In this document: positions 55,567 to 64,000 of the stretch, piece after piece
Numbering within the stretch: position 1 is the stretch's first letter
Layout of the letters: each line of letters opens with the position of its first letter
Source of the DNA: Polyodon spathula
Lineage: Eukaryota > Chordata > Actinopteri > Acipenseriformes > Polyodontidae
Direction: 5' to 3'
Length of the DNA stretch: 64,000 nt
Assembly (NCBI RefSeq): GCF_017654505.1
Contig: NC_054535.1
Coordinates: 50,700,348-50,764,347 of the forward strand
Translations under genes and position numbers: made by a program
Notes under the pieces: model-generated
Databases searched by the model: none
What the model was told of the DNA's origin: nothing
What the model saw: the letters and a program-made list of their open reading frames with translations, nothing else

Positions 55567-55880
55567 TAGGGGGGTGTCACAAAGACGGCTGTAGTGGGCG
55601 ACGTCAGACCAGAAACCAGGAATCAGGAAAACAACAACAGAGAGGTGGAGTTTTGGGGAAACTGAGTGCTTGGTAGGGCTAGACAGCCACCACGTGCTCG
55701 TACACCCCACAGGCAAGGCACTAGCCTTGGTCCTCCAGATCACTGAGGAGCTCCTCCAGCTCAGTGCAGCCATCTTTCCAGCCTTCCATTTTTGCTGTTT
55801 TTTTTTTTTTCAAAAAAACCATTGCGATTCCTGCTCTGGCCTGTGTCTAGGAAGCACTGGTAATCCCACGATGACACCAC
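55567..55880 (-). pseudogene. LTR family L fragment followed by Gag zinc-knuckle remnant
   Basis: 55567-55672 repeats the LTR end (TGTCACAAAGACGGCTGTAG). To its right, the minus strand encodes DGCTELEELLSDLEDQG, a stop, then CLACGVYEHVVAV: C-x2-C-x4-H, with a stop at the place of the last Cys, so a decayed CCHC knuckle. Likely internal sequence of the retrotransposon that made the family L LTRs. Confidence 0.4.
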
Positions 55881-55881
55881 A

Positions 55882-56109
55882 TGTCACAAAGACGGCTGTA
55901 GTGGGTGACATCAGACCAGAAACCAGGAACCAGGAAATAAACAACAGAGAGATTTGGGGAAGCTGATCGCTTGCTTGCGCTCAGCATTTAATGAATGAAC
56001 AGACAGTAAATAAAAAGGTTGTAACAAAAACAGCACACGGCACATGAGGCCAGAATAAACAGACAAACAAAACAGACTATACAGACAAAACATGGTGAGC
56101 TTCTATTTG

Positions 56110-56168
<59 letters not shown>

Positions 56169-56520
56169 CATCATCATCACAATTACCTCCGTCTCCAATC
56201 ACCGAACACACAACCCCGTGTGAGTGAAAACAAACTGCTTTTATGCAGCTGTACCGAGACTCGATTGCTAATCAATCATTCAGTTGGAGTCGCAGTACAA
56301 CTGCACGTGAATTAATAAAGTGCAATTCCCCGTGTTCACATATTATTACTTTTTACTTGCACGTGAAGTGCTGTGCAATCCTTGTGCCTAAATACAAATC
56401 TACATTTTAAACACTTGTGTTACACAGACCCATTTATATCCCATGTACTAATGACTATACACCAACATTAACACACAACATACAACAGAAAATACACACA
56501 GGGGCGGGCACTTTGCCACA
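55882..56520 (-). mobile_element. Solo LTR, family L, copy 3
   Basis: TGTCACAAAGACGGCTGTAG at the left and CGGGCACTTTGCCACA at the right; minus orientation, about 640 bp. Matches copies 1 and 2 throughout, with hairpin 56245-56304 and (ATT)n at 56108-56168. No target duplication seen (CCACA / GAGGG). Confidence 0.78.
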
Positions 56521-56823
56521 GAGGGTAGAAAGTCTCGTACTGGCAAATTACAATCTAACGCTAACGACCAACAAATCTTAACACGTCAAGTGCTACATTT
56601 TAGATCACCCAAAGCCACACGTATAAACAGATAAATAAAAAGTAACTTGCACACTAGAATAAACTTAAATAACACTTTAGAAAACAAATTAGTTTATTTA
56701 GTTAACTTTAATATTAAGAACGTGTTTTCTGTATCCTGGGGTAAGGGCATTATAACAACCTTTTTTTTTTTTTTTTAAATACACTATAAATGTCAACAAT
56801 TTAGACATATTATTAATACATAC

Positions 56824-56917
56824 CTTCATTAAGTCCTTCAATTTCTTTGTCGGTGAGAAACAAGGTATATTTTGCAAGTCCATCGGTCGTCTCCACTTGT
56901 TTCCTGCAGGCGTCCAT
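56824..56917 (-). CDS. Possible first coding exon, unknown protein
   Basis: Minus strand: ATG at 56917 opens MDACRKQVETTDGLAKYTLF, then LTDKEIEGLNE, and ends with a good GTATGT donor after 31 codons plus one base. The coding appearance is good (no stop, charged, amphipathic), and the region upstream is somewhat GC-rich. No match that I recognise. It may belong with the trihelix-like exon at 55135-55412, with an LTR in the intron between them. It could be a chance ORF. Confidence 0.3.
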
Positions 56918-56924
56918 CGCTGTC

Positions 56925-59545
56925 CATCACTCTGATCACTGATATGCTCAGCAGTGTTCTGAGCGGCTTGGTTAGAGGGGAACTGAGCAAGCAGTTAAAT
57001 AATTTATTTTACTGAGCTGCTCAGTTACTTAACGTGCCCATTGTTTACATCACGTGGATATGTTCATTGTGCTCAGCATTATTCAAATGCTGTGGACGAA
57101 GTATAATGTACAGATCAGTACTAAACAGCACATTTTTCTAATAAGATAGTGGAAATCGTTTAAGCAACTAATGTATGTCAAAGAAAATATTTTAGGAAGG
57201 TTGCTGTTTCTTATGCGTTTCACTTAAGAAACCCTAACTCCGGGAGATGGTGTTGAATTCTCAGGATGGTCTGCAACCCCCCGTAAACAACACCAGATTC
57301 TCCCCACTCATTCACTCACTCCCTGTTCCCATGCAAATGGCGTGACCCTTTTCCCTTACAATATATTGCAACACAGCAATTGTCCAGGTCGTTACAATAT
57401 ATTTTTTAATTTGAAAGTAAAAATATATGACAGCATGACGACCTTTATGTACAATAATCTTCACTAATACACAATGGAACAAGAACTGTCGAATATTTAA
57501 TTTTGATTTCATACAGTATTAAATTGCAGTGTTTATATATATACACACACTTAATTTGACTATATATATATATCTTGGATTTCAGTTTCTCCCAGGTCAC
57601 CGTTTCAAAGTCCTCTCAGTGTTAATACATGTGTCCTGTAATGGTAGGTTTCTGCCTTATTAGATAAGACAGCTTTATCATGGTTCCACCCAACCATTTT
57701 AACTCGACTTTTTCTGTCAGGCTTGAAAAATGTCACATGCAAACTGGCAGTGTTACCGAAGGCATTTTCCTCAAAATATGTTTTTGTTTTAAAGAAGTAT
57801 GAGAGAATTATTTTATTTGTTTGTTTTCCCAATTGTAGAAAGGGTTTAGTAAATCAGAGGAAACTTTCTAGTTTTGATTTTACACTCTTTAGCACACAGT
57901 TTGGGTTTATTTTATTTAATGGATGATTCCCTTGAAATTAATTTCAAATATATATGGTTCAACTCAGACCTGATGGGGAGCTGGTCTCAGATTAGTTCAA
58001 CTAAAGTCTGAACAGACCAATCAGTTTAGAGCAGGTGAATTTACCTTTCACAAAGGAATACAGGACTAAGTAAATATCAGACTTTACTGTAATGTTTGTG
58101 TTAAAGGTAGAGGTTTGTGCAGTTGATACACATTTGTATGGCGACTTATTAAAGACAGGGTTTTTTATTAACTCAATTACACACTTTTCAGATTTGTTTT
58201 AATTTATTTTATTGTTTTTGTCTTGAATTTTGCACTATTTTTAACTATTTTCTGTCTGGGAAAATCTACAACTATGTATTTTATTCCAATTAGTACATAG
58301 TATGTTGCTATATTTCAGTTGGCTATGTGCAAAATTTGTGGTACAGTACTGATCAACCAGTAATTGAGATGACCCATTGTACAAGGATGCACTTTGCAGT
58401 CAAAAGTGTTTGCAAAATTACAGTGAGCAATACAAAATGCAAAGGAAATAAATAACTCAAACAGTTTTATAGTCGACACTAAACAGACTAGTCAAGCTTT
58501 TAGCTTATGGGTTTCTTGTGTCACTAAAATAATGCTGGATTTACTTTGTACTGTACCTTTCCATGTGGTAATACGAATAAAATACCAATAAAATAATCAA
58601 TATTTTATTTAAATACCAATTTAAATAAATTTGAAAAAAAAGCAAATAAACTTGTTTGGTCATAAAACCAAAACTTTTATTTTAATTCTTAAAAACAATT
58701 TACAAAGAAATATTTAAGATTACGGAAAAGAAAAGAAAATGTGTCACATATTTAAAAAATAAGCCAAAAAAAAGTGCTTGTCTACAAGCGGACAACAACA
58801 ACAAGATGGGTTAAAGGTTAAGAACAACCAGGGTACAAGTTAAATACTTACTAAAAAAGAAATGAAAATAAAATTAAAATAAAGTATGATATTTCATTGT
58901 TACTTGCCCCCATATGAAGATTGTTCGTCTTGGATTGTGCTAATTTGCTTTCTATTTTCACAACATTAAAATGTGTGTTTTTGTATGCTACTTCTAAATC
59001 AACTACTGACTACTGTGCAAGACAAAATATTTAGCAGGTACAGCATCTTTTTGTTTAGTTTAAAGTGTGCATAGTGACATAGGCAGTTGGATTAAAGCTA
59101 ACACATAACTACAGAAATGTATACTTCAGTTTTCTCTCTGTAAACTTGGCTTAGACAGTGGTTAAGTAATCTCTTTTCAGAATACATTTGTGCTACATTG
59201 TATTTATGTAATCAGAAATACATTTTAATACAGCCTGTGGGTGTACATTACTTTTTAATAGCTACTAAGACAGGAATCCTTAAGACATACGTGACTATGA
59301 CATCAAGCAAAAGACAAAAATCAGTTCTTAAATCAGCAATGTATATTAATATTAATATAATTTTGATCTATATTTTGATCAATTTAAAAGGGAAATGAAT
59401 GGAAAACAGTAAGTTTCGTTCTAGTTTCAGCCAACACAGGTGAGGACTTGGCCCCATGAAAGAATCTTATTCCCTCAAGCAATGAGTGGTGCCTTTGTGT
59501 TTGTTCACACCATGTAGTAATCCTCTCTCTTACTTCTTATTTCAT
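56925..59545. other. No gene or repeat recognised
   Basis: AT-rich DNA with poly-A/T stretches and short (TA)n at 57536-57575. Open frames here are short and without splice context. Confidence 0.45.
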
Positions 59546-59548
59546 CAG

Positions 59549-59803
<255 letters not shown>

Positions 59804-59865
59804 GTACCTGTATTTTCTCTTTTCATTGTTAACATCCTGACAATTTTTTACACTTATAACTTTAC

Positions 59866-60060
59866 TGTCAGTTTCAAAGCTCTTTTCAAAATGGTCGTTC
59901 TAGTGTCCTCTAAATCATTACAGGAAGATAAATATATAACATGTGTTCTGGCTTTTGTGTTCCATGCCACATCATGTATCGATTGCTGTTAATTTTGACA
60001 ATGTGGTTAATAATCTTTACACTATCCGTGCACCAGAGCAGCCATTTTGAAAAGATTTTT
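59866..60060. repeat. Relative of the 10.3-kb hairpin repeat
   Basis: TTTTGACAATGTGGTTAATA (59994) and AAGCTCTTTTCAAAATGGTC (59878) recall 10313-10360. Degenerate copy. Confidence 0.35.
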
Positions 60061-60069
60061 GAAACATGG

Positions 60070-60743
60070 TGTGACAGAGAAAGAATGAATCTTGCTTATC
60101 AATCTCCCTCCTGACCTGTGAGGGTGCTGTGTAAAGGGAACAGTGTGCCCTGGACTGGATGGTTTGGCATTCTAGGGAAAGGTGGAAGTTGGCCATCTAG
60201 AAAATGGGCAGAGCCACAGCACACCAAGTCATCACCCCAGACGGGCAAAAGGGGATGTGGTAAAGTGAACTGTTCTTTTGTTATGGTTGTGAAAGAGCCG
60301 CTGAAGGACTGTAAAGTAACCATCAGTGTTTTGTGTTTGTTTGTTTGTCGTTCTAATTGTACTCGTCTGTCATTGTTAGACGGCTAACACAATCCAGGAG
60401 CTGTGGCTAAAGGCCAGCACCAAACCTGGACAGCACTGCACTACTGTTCACTATAAATTGTATTTCACCACTTGCACTTCAGAACTCACTCTGGACTTGT
60501 GATCGTGTTTGTGTTCTGTGTGTGTTTATACTTATACTTTATATTTGTTATTTCAGGACTGAACCCTGTGGTTTTAACTGTGCAGTACACGTTGTGTATT
60601 GCCAGTTACTATTATTTAAAGTCGCCAAACAACCTGGATTACAAAATAATAAAGGATTGTTTGGGCCGTGAACTTTGCTGTTTGTCATTCATTTCAGCAC
60701 TGCATCACCTCTTCACGTGCACACTACAAACCACTTTGCCACA
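60070..60743 (+). repeat. 5' LTR of the second gypsy element
   Basis: TGTGACAGAG...CACTTTGCCACA. Contains CTATAAATTGTATTTC (60451) and AATAATAAAGGATTG (60644, poly-A-like). Differs in sequence from the LTR at 44501, so a different subfamily. Confidence 0.75.
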
Positions 60744-60745
60744 TG

Positions 60746-60761
60746 TGGTGTCAGGTGGGAT
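60746..60761 (+). promoter_or_regulatory. Primer-binding site, tRNA-Leu type
   Basis: TGGTGTCAGGTGGGAT, two bases after the LTR. The short version of the tRNA-Leu complement. Confidence 0.65.
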
Positions 60762-60823
60762 GGACCACACTACACTGTCAGCGATGCTAGAGACGCTGGA
60801 TGGTAGACGGGAGATAAAGGAGA

Positions 60824-61474
60824 GTGGAGAGATACACGGCTCTGATTGAGAGGGTCGGGATCACAATGATACTAAGCACTCCAACAGGACCCGTGATGAC
60901 AGCTCCAAAGGCTCAGGCACAGAAAATGACAGCGGAGGATGACCCAGAAGCTTACCTGGTAGTGTTTGAGTGTGGTCACGGGAGTTCTGGGCTAACCAGC
61001 TGGGGCCCTGCTTGATTGGCAGCCTACCAGGCCATGATGGATGCCGACGCTGCTGAGTATGACCTGGTAAAGCAAGCCATTCTCCACCGCTTGAACATTA
61101 TGGGGGAAACTCCAGGGTACGGTTCAGGAAGTACCAACACTCGGGTGGACACCCAACGATTGTGTGACCACATGGTACGCTAGCTCAGCCCCGCTCAGAA
61201 GTCGGGGCTACAGATGGGCAAGGCGATTGTCATCGAGCAGTTCTGCCATGTAGTCGGTGCCAAAATCCAGGCCTGGATACAGCGCCACAAGCCCGACACC
61301 CTGGAAGCTGCCGTGAAACTGGCCGAAGATTATGAGGACTCCTTGAGTTCCGCCAGGACCGGTCTACTCACCACTGTTCCTGTACCATGGAGCAGCAGAG
61401 TACCGACTCCCCTCCCAGTACTACCACTCCCAGTAACACCACCTCCCTGACCTGGATAGAGATCACCGACCCCA
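60824..61474 (+). pseudogene. Gag (SCAN-like) of the second gypsy element
   Basis: KMTAEDDPEAYLVVFE, a stop within the WA-QLGP block, AAYQAMMDADAAEYDLVKQA, then VEQFCHVV-like and KPDTLEAAVKLAEDYEDS. Same blocks as at 45280 and 63557, with stops and frameshifts. Confidence 0.78.
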
Positions 61475-62137
61475 ATGGGCAACCTTACCTCCCCATCATG
61501 GAGGCAAAGGATGCCCCCCAGCTGGGATAGATTTGCTGCCCCTGCCCCATTGCCATACCAGCAACGGGACAGATACTTAACCTCTCCTTCCTCTGCTCCT
61601 CCTATTTGTTTCATGTGCCAATCCATGATGGAGTGTGACGTGGCCATGTGTTATTTGGGATCAGAAGTGGGTAAGCGAAAGGGAAATGGTCGGGAGGGGC
61701 CTTGTATGGTTGATGTGGTTCTAGGGTACGTGAAAACCCACAGATTAGTGGACACAGGGTGTGAGCAGACCTTAATTCAAACGGCTCTCTTAGGCAGTAT
61801 ATTGTGGCAGACCCAAGGTCAGGTGGCTATCTCCTGTATCCATGGAGACATGGCGACATACTCCATACTAAAAGTATATTTATCGATGGGACCAATTAAA
61901 CGTCACCTGGTAGTAGGGATAGCGGAAAGGCTACCACACCCAGTAATTCTGGGCCGGGACTGGCCAAACTATAAGCAATTAGTGAAATTAATGGTAGCCC
62001 CAGTTGCACATGTAAACGTGGCAGAAAAAGAGAAAGGGAAACTGAGTGGTGAGATTTTTCTGTTTGTAACTGATATGTTTTCCCACACTTTTCATCCTAG
62101 AAAAACAAAAAGGAGGGAGGAAGCATCAATGAGATGA
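61475..62137 (+). pseudogene. Aspartic protease region of the second gypsy element
   Basis: VDVVLGYVKTHRLVDTGCEQ holds a normal catalytic DTG, followed by HPVILGRDWPNYKQL with the second conserved motif (I-LGRDW). The frame is open for 220 codons. The zinc knuckle is reduced to CFMC-like remnants (PICFMCQSMMECDV). Confidence 0.78.
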
Positions 62138-62301
62138 GGCTGGGGTCTGGTGTGAGAATGCTATGATGGTAGCAAACGTCACACAAAGGGGGTTGGCACA
62201 CAGTGTGACAGAGCGGGTGAGGTTACTGGGCCATCTGGGGCAGAGGCTACTCCAGCCCCTCTCAATATACTGGACATGTAGGACTGGAGTGCAGACCTAG
62301 T

Positions 62302-63405
62302 GTGGGACCAGAAAAAAATTATTCCACACTGGTGCACACTTGGGGGCAGGTCTGGTCTATTGAAGGGAAGGATGTTGAAGACGCTGGGCAGCTAGTATAT
62401 CCACATTTCATCATAAAAGGGCAACTGTTATATAGGGTGAACCCTGCCAAGGGCACAGGACAGCCTGTAACACAATTAATGATTCCCCAGTCGTATCGGT
62501 CCGAGGTCATGAGACTTGCGCATGATATCCCCTTTTCGGGACACCTCAGGGTTGATAAAACTAGGGAACGCATATTGGCTCGATTTTATTGGGTAGGACG
62601 TTATAATAATGTGTCAAAATATGTAGCCAGGTGTCCAGACTGCCAGCGAGTAGCGCCGGGTCGGGTTCGCCCTGCCCATTTTGGTCCCACTGCCGATTAT
62701 TTCTACCCCCTTTGCACATATTGCAATGGACATAGTGGGCCCTTTGCTACCTTCTGATTTCTTGTATATGCATATATTACTGGTGGTAGATTATGCAACA
62801 CGATACCCAGAAGCAATTCCATAAAAGTCTACAAGTATATCAGCAATCACCAAAGAACTAGTGCAGATTATAGCTAGAGTAGGGATCCCCAAAGAGATAC
62901 TGACTGATCATGGCACAAACTTCTGTCTCAAAGATTACAGCAAGTATATAAAATTCAAAAAATACGTCCCATTCGAACCTCTGTTTACCATCCACAGACA
63001 GACGGTTTGATGGTACATTTCAATCAGACACTAAAGCAGATGCTGAGACGATTTGTAATTCAAGAGCAAAAACATTGAGCAACGCTTCTTCCCTTCCTCC
63101 TTTTTTCTGTAAGAGAGATGCCACAGAGTTCGACAGGGTTCTCCCCCTTCTACCTCTTGTACAGCCGACAGCCTCGTGGCATCCTCGAACTGGTGAGAGG
63201 AGTGGGAGGAGCACAAAGGCTCATCCAAAAATGTAATGAAGCATGTGCTCCTGCTTCGAGATCACCTAGATTTGGTCGGTCGATTGGCACAGTACAATTT
63301 AAAATTGGCTCAGCACTGGCAAGAGCAGCAATACAACAAAAATGCACGGATTTGAATCTTTCGACTAGAGACAAAATACTGCTGCGGTCATATGAGGTGA
63401 TGTAG
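62302..63405 (+). pseudogene. Integrase of the second gypsy element
   Basis: HHCC finger HDIPFSGHLRVDKTRERI ... CPDCQRVAPG, then a shifted VDYATRYPEAIP, IPKEILTDHGTNF (second Asp), and HRQTDGLMVHFNQTLKQMLR, where the catalytic Glu of VERFN is replaced. It ends with SSTGFSPFYLLYSRQPRG. Several stops. Dead enzyme. Confidence 0.8.
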
Positions 63406-63408
63406 CCC

Positions 63409-63529
63409 ATCGCTGGTGTAGGGTCGACTTGTTTTCTTTTTGCGTAAAAACTTTGAATACTGGTCGTTTTTTGGGAGTACTCCAGTGTACTGTGTGTCAC
63501 TGTTATTCACCACTCACAACCCTGTCACA
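63409..63529 (+). repeat. 3' portion of an LTR (third gypsy element)
   Basis: TGTGTGTCACTGTTATTCAC and CAACCCTGTCACA, directly before a primer-binding site. The left part of this LTR is missing at the junction with the second element. Confidence 0.55.
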
Positions 63530-63531
63530 TG

Positions 63532-63545
63532 TGGTGTCAGAGGAC
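63532..63545 (+). promoter_or_regulatory. Primer-binding site, third gypsy element
   Basis: TGGTGTCAGAGGAC, same first nine bases as the other two sites. Confidence 0.6.
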
Positions 63546-63556
63546 AGATTTTTACA

Positions 63557-64000
63557 ATGGACCCAGCAACTATGACAGCAATGAAGGAGGCGCAAGAGCA
63601 GAGGATAGAAGGTATGATGGAGAGGATGACTGCAATGTGCTTGGCGGCCAATCAGCGGAGGGAACCGATGGATGAACCACAGGTGCCACTACCCAAACTC
63701 AAGGCGTTAAAAATGTCGGTGGAGGATGATCCCGAGGCACATTTAGTGGCATTCGAAAGGCAGGCAACTGCAGCCAAATGGCCTTAGGATTTGTGGGCTA
63801 CCCAGTTGGGACCCAATTTGATCGGAGAGGCCCAGGTGGCCTACCAAGCCTTGTCACACAAGGGCGATCTGGATTACACCCTTGTGAAGCAGGCCATACT
63901 CCAGTGGCCAGATATCATGGAGGAGACACACCACCGTCGGTTCTGGGAATACCAATGTCCTGCAGAAGTCCAACTCCGTGTGGTAGCTCTGCCTCGACAC
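63557..64000 (+). pseudogene. Gag (SCAN-like) of a third gypsy element, cut by the window edge
   Basis: ATG at 63557 (MDPATMTAMKEAQEQRIEGM), then KALKMSVEDDPEAHLVAFER. One in-frame stop (63785) follows KWP, after which the same frame continues DLWATQLGPNLIGEAQVAYQ and DLDYTLVKQAI to the end. Only this one lesion is visible, so this is the youngest-looking gag of the three. The element continues to the right. Confidence 0.78.

Larger units (their letters stand above)
60070..63405 (+). mobile_element. Second Gmr1-like gypsy element, lacking RT
   Basis: LTR 60070-60743, primer-binding site 60746, then gag, protease and integrase in the same order as the 44.5-kb element. After the integrase C terminus (63405) there is no RT, and a different LTR end and a third gag follow. 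So this copy has lost RT-RNase H and its 3' LTR, or was joined to the next element by recombination. Confidence 0.82.

Overview
The window is vertebrate nuclear DNA: small split exons with GT/AG junctions, long introns, many microsatellites and many decayed transposons. A ray-finned fish is likely, because fish-type Tc1 elements and SINE tails are common. The SINE halves at 15.4 kb and 41.0 kb look to me like the family found in sturgeons and paddlefish (Acipenseriformes). That lineage call rests on memory of the family, not on a search.

Two conserved host genes can be read. On the minus strand, 310-13123 holds the first two coding exons of GAK (cyclin-G-associated kinase / auxilin-2), split by a 12.6 kb intron; the rest of the gene lies left of the window. 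On the plus strand, 21261-31207 holds all coding exons of CDC37L1 (Hsp90 co-chaperone Cdc37-like 1): eight exons, every junction in phase, about 350 codons, with a probable 3' UTR of roughly 2 kb. The genes are divergent (head to head) with about 8 kb of repeats between their start codons. No functional link between them is visible.

From 35.7 kb to the right edge the window is almost entirely mobile DNA: Tc1/mariner relics, a Penelope-like element (38.6-40.1 kb, minus), SINE pieces, a Harbinger-like N-terminal ORF (41.4 kb), and a three-layer nest. A DIRS tyrosine-recombinase retrotransposon (41.80-52.09 kb, minus) contains a solo LTR (44.13-50.46 kb) with an AACCC target duplication. That LTR contains a complete Ty3/gypsy element (44.50-50.20 kb) whose integrase lies upstream of reverse transcriptase, the order known from Gmr1-like elements. 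Relatives of the same gypsy lineage fill 60.07-64.00 kb; the last one runs off the edge. All copies are broken by stops, frameshifts or deletions.

Between 52 and 60 kb are a 27-bp minisatellite, several LTRs related to the solo LTR, and three possible exons (55.1-55.4 kb and 56.8-56.9 kb minus; 59.5-59.8 kb plus) that I cannot assign to a known gene. No tRNA or rRNA gene, no CRISPR and no bacterial-type operon was seen. The most notable points are the nest, the IN-before-RT gypsy element, a hairpin conserved in all copies of the solo LTR, and two Tc1 halves with the same breakpoint that bracket CDC37L1 exons 2-4.
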